From: Candidatus Blautia faecigallinarum
Lineage (GTDB): Bacteria > Bacillota > Clostridia > Lachnospirales > Lachnospiraceae
Length of the DNA: 37,212 nt
NCBI GenBank assembly: GCA_019116385.1
Contig: DXBU01000041.1
Location: forward strand, 1-37,212
Direction: 5' to 3'
Below the pieces are notes generated by a model that saw only the letters and a list, made by a program, of their open reading frames with translations, was not told the DNA's origin and searched no databases. A program made the position numbers and the translations under genes. Positions 25,272 through 32,619 of this stretch are shown piece after piece. Within the stretch, counting starts at the first letter, position 1. Each line of letters opens with the position of its first letter.

Positions 25272-26339
25272 TTATTGTAGATCGAAATGTTCAATGACCA
25301 CGGCATGGGCGACGCCGGGGACGGACTCTCCTTCATTATAGCTGGTCTTTGAAAGAAGGGCCCCGGTGGGAAGGAACAGGATCCGTTTCCATTCCCCCGA
25401 GACAACTTTGGGAAGGAGATAGGAACACAGTACTGCGGCCGAGCAGCCGCACCCGCTGCCTCCTGAGTGGGTGTCCTGGGCTTGGGCGTCAAAGATCAAG
25501 AGCCCGCAGTCCTGGTGCCGGGATGCGATATCCATATTTTTTTCCCTAAGAAGCTGGATGAGGATCTTTTGTCCGACCACGCCCAGATCCCCGGTAACGA
25601 TGGCATCGTAAGCAGAGGGCTTTCTGTCAAAATCCAGAAGGTGCCGGCGGATGGTATCAAAAGCCGCCGGGGCCATGCAGCCGCCCATATTCAGAGAATC
25701 CTTAAGGCCATAGTCTACTACCCTTCCGGTAGTGATGCCTGTAATGGCTGCGCAGCCCCGCCCTTTGCGAAGAAGCTGGAGATGGGGGGCATCCGGGGGA
25801 GGAGTGCTGCCCAAGAGGCAGGCGCCGCTGCCGGTCACTGTCCAGGTGGCGGAAAGGGGGCGCTGGTTTCCATACCCCAGGGGAAAACGGAACTCTTTTT
25901 CCGCAGTGGCAAAATGGCTGGAAGCGGCGCACAGGACATGTTCTCCAAAACCGCCGCCGATGACCAGGGCGCCCAGGGAAAGGGCCTCTCCCATGGCAGA
26001 GCAGGCTCCGTACAGCCCATAAAAGGGAATCCCCATTTCCGCTGACCCAAAGGAAGAGGCAATGGTCTGGGCCAGCAGATCCCCCGCAAAAAGAATGCGG
26101 ATCCGTTCCGGCGTAAGGCCGGCTTTTTTTATGGCCAGATCAGCGGTTTCTTTTTGGATAGCCGCTTCTGCTCCTTCCCAGGTTTTTTCTCCAAAAAGGG
26201 GATCGGATAGGACCTTGTCGAAACAGTGCCCCAAAGGCCCTTCCCCTTCCTTCTCCCCTACAATGGCAGCTGCGCTCCAGATATAGACAGGAGAAGGAAA
26301 GAAAGAACTGGCACAGCCTTTTGTGTACATGCGGTTCAT
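25272..26339 (-). CDS. spoVAD: Stage V sporulation protein AD
   Basis: A 355-residue soluble protein with a thiolase-like fold. It docks on the SpoVAC/AEB membrane channel and binds dipicolinic acid. Recognisable stretches are FAGDLLAQTIASSFGSAE, YGLYGACSAMGE (the cysteine at the thiolase nucleophile position), a SSHFATAEKEFRFPLGYGNQ segment and GGSGCGCSA near the end. Length is slightly above Bacillus SpoVAD (about 338). The start codon overlaps the spoVAC stop (ATGA at 26336-26339), indicating coupled translation. Confidence 0.95.
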   Translation of the reverse strand: MNRMYTKGCASSFFPSPVYIWSAAAIVGEKEGEGPLGHCFDKVLSDPLFGEKTWEGAEAAIQKETADLAIKKAGLTPERIRILFAGDLLAQTIASSFGSAEMGIPFYGLYGACSAMGEALSLGALVIGGGFGEHVLCAASSHFATAEKEFRFPLGYGNQRPLSATWTVTGSGACLLGSTPPPDAPHLQLLRKGRGCAAITGITTGRVVDYGLKDSLNMGGCMAPAAFDTIRRHLLDFDRKPSAYDAIVTGDLGVVGQKILIQLLREKNMDIASRHQDCGLLIFDAQAQDTHSGGSGCGCSAAVLCSYLLPKVVSGEWKRILFLPTGALLSKTSYNEGESVPGVAHAVVIEHFDLQ

Positions 26340-26800
26340 ACTGCCACCCCCAGACGGTCCAGGATCAGAAAAATCACGCCCAATATCCAGGAACTTAAGA
26401 TCCCATAGAGGATCACCGGCCCAGCTATGGTGAAAATCTTGCAGCCAATGCCGAAAATCTGTCCTTCTGCCCGGTATTCAATGGCAGAGGAGGCCACAGA
26501 GTTGGCAAAACCGGTGATGGGCACCAGGGTGCCGGCGCCGGCATGCTTGGCAAGCTTTGGATAAAGACCGGTCCCGGTGAGGATGACGCTAAGCAGGATC
26601 AGGATCAGGGAACACCAGGTCCCGGCATTTTCCTGGCTGAGTCCAAGGCCTTGAAGAAGGTTTTGGACCGCCTGCCCTGCCGTGCAGATCAGACCTCCAA
26701 AAAGGAAGGCCAGGGCCATGTTTTTGGGAAGACTGTGGGAGGGTGTCAGCTGCTTTACGAATTTTTCATATTGTTTTTTCTGCGTGGATTCTTTGGTCAT
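26336..26800 (-). CDS. spoVAC: Stage V sporulation protein AC
   Basis: A 154-residue membrane protein with four or five helices, the mechanosensitive channel-like subunit of the SpoVA complex. The cytoplasmic start (KKQYEKFVKQLTPSHSLPKN) and the motif HAGAGTLVPITGFANSVASS are diagnostic. Ribosome site AAAGGAAA lies 6 nt before the ATG. An 81-nt AT-rich gap separates it from spoVAB. That gap holds a strong sigma-A-like promoter on the opposite strand, but I see no good sigma-G promoter for spoVAC itself. Confidence 0.95.
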   Translation of the reverse strand: MTKESTQKKQYEKFVKQLTPSHSLPKNMALAFLFGGLICTAGQAVQNLLQGLGLSQENAGTWCSLILILLSVILTGTGLYPKLAKHAGAGTLVPITGFANSVASSAIEYRAEGQIFGIGCKIFTIAGPVILYGILSSWILGVIFLILDRLGVAV

Positions 26801-26833
26801 GGCGGTTTCCTTTCTTAATGATAGATTTTTGTT

Positions 26834-26861
26834 TTGACAATTTTTATTTTTTTAGTATAAT
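26834..26861 (+). promoter_or_regulatory. Consensus sigma-A promoter antisense to spoVAB
   Basis: TTGACA (26834-26839), a 16-nt spacer and TATAAT (26856-26861) match both hexamers perfectly. It lies in the gap between spoVAC and spoVAB and fires rightward, antisense to spoVAB (26882-27298). The next plus-strand gene starts at 27483 and has its own promoter. Confidence 0.6.
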
Positions 26862-26881
26862 CAAATCGGAAAATTCTTCTT

Positions 26882-27298
26882 TTACTGCCATCCAAGAAAA
26901 TAGAAAAGAAGGGAACCAATGGATTTTCCAAGGGCTATGGAGACGATCACCAGGGGAAGGCCTTTCAGAAAGCGGATCCTCCGGCAGAAAACCGGAAAAA
27001 CGTCGGCCATTTCGGCCAGGGCCAGGATCCATCCGCCCAGAAAAATACCGGAAAAAATCCCAAAGACGGCCAGCCCTCCTTGTCCTATGGGAAGAGGGAG
27101 CCGATATAAATAGGTAAGGACGCCTGCGATAGTCCCTAATAAGGCTGCGTCCTCGTATAACAAAATACAGTCAGCGGTATGGGTGATGCCTGCATACCGG
27201 GGGATAATGGAAAGGCCGATCATCAGCCCGGCAAGACCGCCGGATATGATGACGCCGGCGCAAAGTCCTGTAAAGCCCAGAAATATCTGCTGCCACAT
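26882..27298 (-). CDS. spoVAB: Stage V sporulation protein AB
   Basis: A 138-residue protein with four hydrophobic helices. The N-terminal glycine-rich helix (FLGFTGLCAGVIISGGLAGLMIG pattern), the IIPRYAG segment and the final helix GKSIGSLLFYFLGWQ fit SpoVAB. The ATG at 27298 is preferred because AAGGA is 6 nt upstream; the ATG at 27304 abuts that site. It leads the spoVA cluster here, whereas in Bacillus it follows spoVAA. A sigma-G-like promoter lies about 40 nt upstream. Confidence 0.85.
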   Translation of the reverse strand: MWQQIFLGFTGLCAGVIISGGLAGLMIGLSIIPRYAGITHTADCILLYEDAALLGTIAGVLTYLYRLPLPIGQGGLAVFGIFSGIFLGGWILALAEMADVFPVFCRRIRFLKGLPLVIVSIALGKSIGSLLFYFLGWQ

Positions 27299-27333
27299 AA
27301 ACATTCCTTCTTTTCAGCGAAATATTTGTTTCT

Positions 27334-27362
27334 TATTGTGCCGAAATTCCGGACAAATATAC
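27334..27362 (-). promoter_or_regulatory. Sigma-G-like promoter of the spoVA operon
   Basis: Read on the minus strand: GTATA (27362-27358) fits the -35 GHATR, then 17 nt, then CACAATA (27340-27334), which matches the -10 CATWHTA in 6 of 7 positions. The predicted start is about 20 nt before the spoVAB ribosome site, good geometry for a forespore sigma-G operon promoter. Confidence 0.5.
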
Positions 27363-27388
27363 GTGATTCTTAAAAAAGTATGAAAACC

Positions 27389-27417
27389 TGTACATTTAAG
27401 ATGGCAGATAGTATAAT
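27389..27417 (+). promoter_or_regulatory. Sigma-A promoter of the tcdA-murB-rapZ-whiA operon
   Basis: TGTACA (27389-27394, 4 of 6), a 17-nt spacer and a perfect TATAAT (27412-27417), giving a leader of about 60 nt before tcdA. Confidence 0.6.
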
Positions 27418-27482
27418 TATAAAAATAAAATATGAAACGGCTGCACAAGGCGTGTGCAGGAAAACCGGCAGGAGGGATGTAT

Positions 27483-28208
27483 ATGCAGAATGCGTATTCC
27501 CGCATGGAGTTATTGATAGGAGAGGAAGGCGTCACCAAACTGGGTAAGGCCAGGATCGCTGTGTTCGGTCTTGGCGGGGTAGGTTCCTATGTGACGGAGG
27601 CTCTGGCCCGGTGCGGAGTAGGAAGCCTTACTCTTGTGGATCACGACAAAATATCCGTTACCAATATCAACAGACAGCTTTTGGCCCTTCGTTCCACCGT
27701 AGGACAAAGCAAAGTACAGGTGGCAAAGGAACGGATCCGGGATATCGATGATGAGATCATCGTACATACCTACGAAGTCTTCTATAATGAAGATACCGAG
27801 GGTATGTTTGATTTTCACGCATATGATTATATAGTAGACGCGATTGATACGGTCACTTCCAAGCTGCTTCTTATCAGCCGTGCGAAAGAGTGCCATGTTC
27901 CGGTGATCTCCTGTATGGGCACAGGAAACAAATTGGATCCGTCGAAATTTGAGATCACCGATATTTCCCGGACCAGTGTATGTCCTTTGGCAAAGGTGAT
28001 GCGCACAGAACTGAGAAAGCGGGGGATCCGCAAGGTGAAGGTCCTCTATTCCAAAGAAAAACCGGTGTCCGTTTCAAAAAGCGAAGAAAGCAGAGGAACG
28101 TCCGGACGCCCCGTCCCGGGCAGCATATCCTTTGTGCCTTCCGCTGCAGGTCTTATGATCGCAGGAGAGGTGATAAAGGATCTTCTGGAGGAAAAGAAAG
28201 AAAAATAA
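27483..28208 (+). CDS. tcdA: tRNA threonylcarbamoyladenosine dehydratase
   Basis: A 241-residue E1/ThiF-like enzyme that uses ATP to cyclise t6A37 in tRNA to ct6A. The nucleotide-binding loop is VFGLGGVGSYVTEALAR (about residues 25-41). Other motifs are DHDKISVTNINRQLLAL, the adenylation-site SCMGTGNKLDP (about 140) and the C-terminal PGSISFVPSAAGLMIAGEV. It lacks the CxxC zinc pairs of MoeB/ThiF, as expected for TcdA. The ATG at 27483 is chosen because AGGAGG (27470-27475) is 7 nt upstream; an ATG at 27477 is too close. It is first gene of a housekeeping operon. Confidence 0.9.
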   Translation: MQNAYSRMELLIGEEGVTKLGKARIAVFGLGGVGSYVTEALARCGVGSLTLVDHDKISVTNINRQLLALRSTVGQSKVQVAKERIRDIDDEIIVHTYEVFYNEDTEGMFDFHAYDYIVDAIDTVTSKLLLISRAKECHVPVISCMGTGNKLDPSKFEITDISRTSVCPLAKVMRTELRKRGIRKVKVLYSKEKPVSVSKSEESRGTSGRPVPGSISFVPSAAGLMIAGEVIKDLLEEKKEK

Positions 28209-28234
28209 AAATAGAAAGTCAGAGGGAGAGATCT

Positions 28235-29146
28235 TTGAAACAGGAAATCAAACAAAAATTCTGCCGGCTTTTAGGCGAGGAGCAGGTGCTTTTCCAGGAA
28301 CCCATGAGCAGCCATACAACTTTTCGCATTGGAGGACCGGCGGATTATTTTCTTATTCCCAAGTCGCCGGAACAGATCCGGGGGGTCCTGGATATCTGCA
28401 GGGAAGAAGGCCTTCCTTATTTTATCCTTGGCAACGGCAGCAATCTTTTAGTAAGTGACCGGGGTTACCGGGGAGTGATCATCCAGATCTTCCGGAATCT
28501 GAACCAGATCACGGTAGAAGGAGAAAGCATCCGGGCCGGCGCCGGCGCCCTTTTGTCCGGGATCGCCGCCGCTGCAAAAAATGCCGCCCTTACCGGCTTC
28601 GAATTTGCAGGGGGGATCCCGGGAACCATAGGAGGGGCCGTTGTGATGAATGCCGGTGCCTACGGAGGGGAGATGAAGGATATCCTTCGTGAGGTGACGG
28701 TCATGACCGAAGAAGGAGAGATCCGGGTCATCCCGGCAAAGGATCTGGAAATGGGCTACCGCACCAGTGTGATCAAAAAGGCGGGTTATCTTGTTTTAGA
28801 AGTGCAGATTTCCCTGAAAAAAGGAGATCCGGAAGCCATTAGTGACCGTATGAGGGAACTAGCCCGGATGCGTACCAGCAAGCAGCCTCTGGAATATCCC
28901 AGTGCCGGGAGCACATTCAAACGGCCGGAAGGATATTTTGCCGGCAAACTGATCATGGACAGCGGTCTTAGAGGATACCGTGTGGGCGGCGCCCAGGTGT
29001 CGGAAAAGCACTGCGGTTTTGTGATCAATACCGGAAACGCCACCGCAGAGGATGTAAAAACCCTGATGGAGGATGTGACCCAAAAGGTGCAGGAGAAGTT
29101 CGGCGTTGTGCTGGAACCGGAAGTGAAATTTTTAGGAGAATTTTAA
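28235..29146 (+). CDS. murB: UDP-N-acetylenolpyruvoylglucosamine reductase
   Basis: A 303-residue FAD enzyme that reduces UDP-GlcNAc-enolpyruvate to UDP-MurNAc in peptidoglycan synthesis. Motifs are TTFRIGGPADYF, FAD-binding GNGSNLLVSD (about residue 68), AGGIPGTIGGAVVMNAGAYGGE (split here between the flavin and substrate sites), GYRTSVIK and YPSAGSTFKRPEG with the proton-donor serine. It is the shorter type II MurB. The start is TTG at 28235, after GAGGGAGAG. The frame is open far upstream into tcdA, but that part does not resemble MurB. Rare-start use may limit expression. Confidence 0.93.
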   Translation: MKQEIKQKFCRLLGEEQVLFQEPMSSHTTFRIGGPADYFLIPKSPEQIRGVLDICREEGLPYFILGNGSNLLVSDRGYRGVIIQIFRNLNQITVEGESIRAGAGALLSGIAAAAKNAALTGFEFAGGIPGTIGGAVVMNAGAYGGEMKDILREVTVMTEEGEIRVIPAKDLEMGYRTSVIKKAGYLVLEVQISLKKGDPEAISDRMRELARMRTSKQPLEYPSAGSTFKRPEGYFAGKLIMDSGLRGYRVGGAQVSEKHCGFVINTGNATAEDVKTLMEDVTQKVQEKFGVVLEPEVKFLGEF

Positions 29147-29159
29147 CAGGAGAGGAAAC

Positions 29160-30044
29160 ATGCGTTTCGTGATCGTCACGGGCCTTTCGGGGGCGGGAAA
29201 AACCACCGCTCTTAAGATGCTGGAAGATGCCCATTATTTTTGTGTGGACAATCTGCCTATTTTGCTGCTGGAGCGGTTCGCTTCCCTGATGAGCGGGGTG
29301 GATAAAGGAGAGGCTCAGAATGTTGCCCTGGGCATTGACGCCAGGAGCGGAAGCTCTCTGGATGAGCTGGAGATCCTTCTGGATCGGATGAAGAGTCTGG
29401 GCTATGATTTTAAAATACTGTTTTTGGACGCGAAGGACAGCGTTCTTGTAAAAAGATACAAAGAGACCAGACGGAGCCACCCTCTTTCCCCAAATGGGAG
29501 GATCGATGAGGGGATCCGGCTGGAGCGGAAACGGATGAATTTTTTAAAGGAGAGAGCGGATTATATCATTGATACCACCCATCTCCTTACCAGAGAACTT
29601 AAGGAAGAGATCAATAAGATCTTTATTGAAAATACAGATTTCCATAATCTGATGATCTCTGTACTGTCCTTTGGGTTTAAATACGGGATCCCTCCGGACG
29701 CGGACCTGGTATTTGATGTAAGGTTCCTCCCCAATCCCTACTATATAGATGAACTGCGGCCGCTGACCGGCATGGACGACCAGGTGTATGAATATGTGAT
29801 GGATAACGATACCGCAAGAGCCTTCGCGGATAAGCTGGAGGATATGATCCGGTTTTTGCTCCCCCATTATATCCGGGAAGGAAAAACCAGCCTGGTGATC
29901 GCTGTAGGCTGCACAGGAGGGAAACACCGTTCCGTGACTCTTGCCAGGGTGCTGTATCACCGGCTGACAGAGATCAAAGAATACGGCCTGCGGCTGGAAC
30001 ACAGAGATATCGAAAAGGACCGTATCGTAAAAGGAGAGAAGTAA
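29160..30044 (+). CDS. rapZ: RapZ/YvcJ family nucleotide-binding protein
   Basis: A 294-residue P-loop protein. Walker A is GLSGAGKTT (residues 8-16). The Walker B-like KILFLDAKD, the FGFKYGIPPDADLVFDVRFLPNP signature and the C-terminal GCTGGKHRSV are diagnostic. In E. coli RapZ is an RNase E adaptor that senses glucosamine-6-phosphate; the Gram-positive homologue YvcJ hydrolyses GTP and has a less clear role. It follows murB by 13 nt and precedes whiA by 1 nt. In Bacillus yvcK/glmR sits between rapZ and whiA; it is absent here. Confidence 0.92.
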   Translation: MRFVIVTGLSGAGKTTALKMLEDAHYFCVDNLPILLLERFASLMSGVDKGEAQNVALGIDARSGSSLDELEILLDRMKSLGYDFKILFLDAKDSVLVKRYKETRRSHPLSPNGRIDEGIRLERKRMNFLKERADYIIDTTHLLTRELKEEINKIFIENTDFHNLMISVLSFGFKYGIPPDADLVFDVRFLPNPYYIDELRPLTGMDDQVYEYVMDNDTARAFADKLEDMIRFLLPHYIREGKTSLVIAVGCTGGKHRSVTLARVLYHRLTEIKEYGLRLEHRDIEKDRIVKGEK

Positions 30045-30045
30045 G

Positions 30046-30993
30046 ATGTCTTTTTCTGGGATGGTCAAGGAAGAACTTTCCCGGCAGGTGGGAAAGGGGC
30101 TTCACTGTCAGATCGCGGAGACTGCGGCGCTTTTGTGCGCATGCGGAAAGATCACTCCGGAAGGGCTCCTTCGTTTTCAGACAGAAAATGAGGCAGTTCT
30201 AAGAAAATACTTTACATTACTGGAAAAAACCTTTAATATAAAGAAAGAAATCTCTGTCCGTGAAAATAGTTATCTGAAAAAAGGATCGGTATATTTCATT
30301 GAGCTGTCCGATCCGGGGCAGATCCAGGCTGTCCTTCAGAGAACGAAGCTGGCGCGGGAGGGAGAAAACGGGGAAACGCTGTATCTGTGCAACGCTCTGG
30401 TCATCCAGCAGAGCTGCTGCAAAAGGGCGTTTGTCCGAGGCGCTTTTTTGGCCTCCGGCTCCATAAGCGATCCCAGAAAGGGGTATCATTTCGAGATCGT
30501 ATGCCAGGATGAAAAAAAAGCAAAGCAGCTTCAGGAGATCATCCGCAGTTTCCAGATCGATGCAAAAATTGTCCTGCGCAAGAAATCATATGTGGTCTAT
30601 GTGAAGGAAGGCGCCCAGATCGTTGATATGCTGGCGGTCATGGAGGCAAATGTGGCATTGATGGACCTGGAAAATATCCGGATACTAAAAGAGATGCGCA
30701 ACACAGTAAACCGGAAAGTAAATTGTGAAACTGCCAATATTAATAAAACGGTAAATGCAGCGGTTAAGCAGATGGAAGACATTAAGCTGATCCAGCAGAC
30801 CATAGGCTTTGAAAGCCTCAATGAAGGTCTCTCCCAGATCGCACAGCTGCGGCTGCAGTATCCGGAAGCTACACTAAAAGAATTAGGTTTAATGTTGGTC
30901 CCGCAGGTGGGCAAGTCGGGCGTGAATCACCGCCTGCGCAAACTCAGTGAAATTGCAGACGGACTGCGGGATGACAAGGAGGAGTTATTATGA
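30046..30993 (+). CDS. whiA: WhiA-family DNA-binding protein
   Basis: A 315-residue protein. The N-terminal part is a LAGLIDADG homing-endonuclease-like fold without nuclease motifs (GAFLASGSISDPRKGYHFEIV, about residues 125-145). The C-terminal helix-turn-helix (about 225-310) includes LRLQYPEATLKELGLML and SGVNHRLRKL. In Streptomyces WhiA is a sporulation regulator; in Bacillus it affects division and chromosome segregation. The start is 1 nt after the rapZ stop and the stop overlaps the next gene by 4 nt. Confidence 0.93.
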   Translation: MSFSGMVKEELSRQVGKGLHCQIAETAALLCACGKITPEGLLRFQTENEAVLRKYFTLLEKTFNIKKEISVRENSYLKKGSVYFIELSDPGQIQAVLQRTKLAREGENGETLYLCNALVIQQSCCKRAFVRGAFLASGSISDPRKGYHFEIVCQDEKKAKQLQEIIRSFQIDAKIVLRKKSYVVYVKEGAQIVDMLAVMEANVALMDLENIRILKEMRNTVNRKVNCETANINKTVNAAVKQMEDIKLIQQTIGFESLNEGLSQIAQLRLQYPEATLKELGLMLVPQVGKSGVNHRLRKLSEIADGLRDDKEELL

Positions 30994-31244
30994 TTAAAAA
31001 ACCAATCACCATTAATTTATCTACTGGACTGGAGGCGCGCCCTGTTGCGCAGTTGGTGCAGGTGGCAAGCCAGTTTAACAGTGAGATTCATGTAGAGATT
31101 GGCGAAAAGAAAGTGAATGCCAAAAGCATTATGGGTATGATGACACTGGGGCTGGACGCAGGCGAGCAGATCACCCTTTCTGCGAATGGAGAAGATGAAG
31201 AAGCTGCCATGTGCAGCATCGAAAAATATCTGAGCAATCAATAA
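30990..31244 (+). CDS. HPr-like protein with Glu15 (Crh-like)
   Basis: An 84-residue HPr fold. The canonical GLHARPA active site reads GLEARPV, so the His15 phosphorylated by PTS enzyme I is Glu15. The regulatory region KSIMGMMTLG is intact with Ser46 at exactly the HPr position. Bacillus Crh, encoded in the same rapZ-whiA context, similarly has Gln15 and keeps Ser46. This protein probably cannot carry phosphate for sugar uptake and may act in regulation through Ser46, for example as a CcpA partner (inference). It overlaps whiA by 4 nt, has AAGGAGG before the ATG, and is followed by a terminator. Confidence 0.88.
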   Translation: MIKKPITINLSTGLEARPVAQLVQVASQFNSEIHVEIGEKKVNAKSIMGMMTLGLDAGEQITLSANGEDEEAAMCSIEKYLSNQ

Positions 31245-31283
31245 TGAGAAAATAAGGCTGTATTTTTTTATAGAGCATGCATC

Positions 31284-31318
31284 ATGCCGGGGAAGGAAGA
31301 CCGCTCCCCGGCATATTT
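31284..31318 (+). terminator. Terminator after the HPr-like gene
   Basis: A perfect 10-bp stem ATGCCGGGGA/TCCCCGGCAT (31284-31293 with 31305-31314) is followed by ATTTT. It ends the tcdA operon. Confidence 0.75.
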
Positions 31319-31345
31319 TGTGGAGGAGCCTTTGTATATTATAAG

Positions 31346-31374
31346 TTGACCGGGCGGCAAAAAAAAGGTATAAT
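31346..31374 (+). promoter_or_regulatory. Sigma-A promoter of the SipW-like gene
   Basis: TTGACC (31346-31351), a 17-nt spacer and TATAAT (31369-31374). The leader is about 57 nt. Confidence 0.8.
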
Positions 31375-31437
31375 AAACGAGAAAAACAGAGAAAACATTC
31401 ATATATTTACAATAAATAAAAGTGAGGAACAAAAACG

Positions 31438-32490
31438 ATGTCCAGATTGTTAAAATTTATCGTACATTTTATAGTGATCTGCACAGTGCTTTGTGTAGTG
31501 GCCCTGGTGGCTCCGCCCTTCTGGGGGATCACGACCGTGATCGTAGATAATGTGGAAAAGGAGACGAACCTTCCTCTTGGCTCCGTTACCTACGCCATCC
31601 CGGTAGACACAGAGTCCGTAGGAACCGGGACTTCCATCCTGGTAGAAAACGGCGGCCAGACCTACCGCTATAACATCGAATCCCTGGACCTGGAAAACAA
31701 AACCGGAATGGTGGTGGATCCTTCTGATCCCAACGGCGAAAGCATTCCGGTACAGGTAAAGAACAAAGTTCCCAAGGTGGTAGTGACCATCGGGCTTTTG
31801 GGATATCTTTTTGTAGCCACAGAAAGCATTGAAGGGCTGATCATTTTAGGCCTGGTGGTATTGTTCCTTGTGATCCTCTATGTGATCGCCGAACTCTGGA
31901 AAAAAGAGCCGGCAGAGGACGACCTTTCCGATGAGGAAGAAGAGGACGATACATATATCAAGAGCAAAAAAGAACTGAAGAGGGAAGAAAAAGAACGGGC
32001 CCGCCGGATGAAAGAAGAAGACAAGCAGATGCTCAAGGAAGAGAAAAAGCGCAGGAAGCAGGAAAAGAAAGAGCGCAAGGTCATCCACACCGGAGGGTTT
32101 GTAGACGAGGTCTACGAGGAAGATTTTCCCGATGGAGAAGAAGAGACCCCGCCGGGGGAGGCACAGGCTGCGGCTACGGAAGCTCATGAACTCCTGAAAA
32201 AGGAGATCGCCGCCACAACCCAGGATGAGGAGCCTGTCCAGGAGCCGGAAGCAGAAGAAGAGGTTTCCGTACCCGTTCAGGAAGAAGTAGTGGAGGAAGA
32301 GCCCATCCAGCCGGAACCGGCAGAGATCAAAAAAATGGCGATTCCCCTTTGGTCCGCCGCCCAGCTGGCAGACAAGGCTAAACAGGAAGGCGATGCGCCG
32401 GACATTGTAAAAGACGGCATCACCAATGTTACCTTGTTTGACTATTCCGATATCATCAGCGGCGAAGAAGCCACAGAAACAGAGCCTTAA
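31438..32490 (+). CDS. Signal peptidase I (S26B/SipW)-like membrane protein, probably inactive
   Basis: A 350-residue protein with helices at about 7-25 and 132-152. The roughly 105-residue outside domain resembles archaeal/SipW-type signal peptidases: LGSVTYAIPVD (47-57) matches the PVGSLVYVKPVD region, and KVPKVVVTIGLLGYLF (110-125) matches the conserved GKVxxxIPYLGYL end. The catalytic serine motif SGSMEP is replaced by DNVEKETN (37-44), and the second catalytic residue (His in SipW) falls in TYRYNIE, so proteolysis is unlikely. The cytoplasmic tail (153-350) has a strongly charged Lys/Glu helix (about 175-215), then an acidic region. The role is unknown. It has its own promoter and terminator, directly upstream of the S10 operon. 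The family call is from pattern memory. Confidence 0.6.
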   Translation: MSRLLKFIVHFIVICTVLCVVALVAPPFWGITTVIVDNVEKETNLPLGSVTYAIPVDTESVGTGTSILVENGGQTYRYNIESLDLENKTGMVVDPSDPNGESIPVQVKNKVPKVVVTIGLLGYLFVATESIEGLIILGLVVLFLVILYVIAELWKKEPAEDDLSDEEEEDDTYIKSKKELKREEKERARRMKEEDKQMLKEEKKRRKQEKKERKVIHTGGFVDEVYEEDFPDGEEETPPGEAQAAATEAHELLKKEIAATTQDEEPVQEPEAEEEVSVPVQEEVVEEEPIQPEPAEIKKMAIPLWSAAQLADKAKQEGDAPDIVKDGITNVTLFDYSDIISGEEATETEP

Positions 32491-32498
32491 GAAACATT

Positions 32499-32529
32499 CA
32501 GAGCGGCCGGGAAGGCTGCTCTGTTTTTC
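32499..32529 (+). terminator. Terminator between the SipW-like gene and the S10 operon
   Basis: A 10-bp stem CAGAGCGGCC/GGCTGCTCTG (32499-32508 with 32514-32523, one G-U) with loop GGGAA is followed by TTTTT. Confidence 0.85.
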
Positions 32530-32584
32530 TGTTTATAAAAAAATAGATTGTATGAAAAAAAATACAAAAAATAGAAAAAAACCC

Positions 32585-32613
32585 TTGCAAATAAAAAAAA
32601 CATTGTGTATACT
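32585..32613 (+). promoter_or_regulatory. Sigma-A promoter of the S10 ribosomal protein operon
   Basis: TTGCAA (32585-32590), a 17-nt spacer and TATACT (32608-32613). A-tracts just upstream (32551-32580) resemble an UP element. The predicted start is near 32620. Confidence 0.75.
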
Positions 32614-32619
32614 AACAGA

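Noticed and set aside
27980..28234. N-terminal extension of MurB into tcdA
   Set aside because: The frame is open but has no MurB similarity there. TTG at 28235 has a ribosome site and gives the family's usual length and N-terminus.
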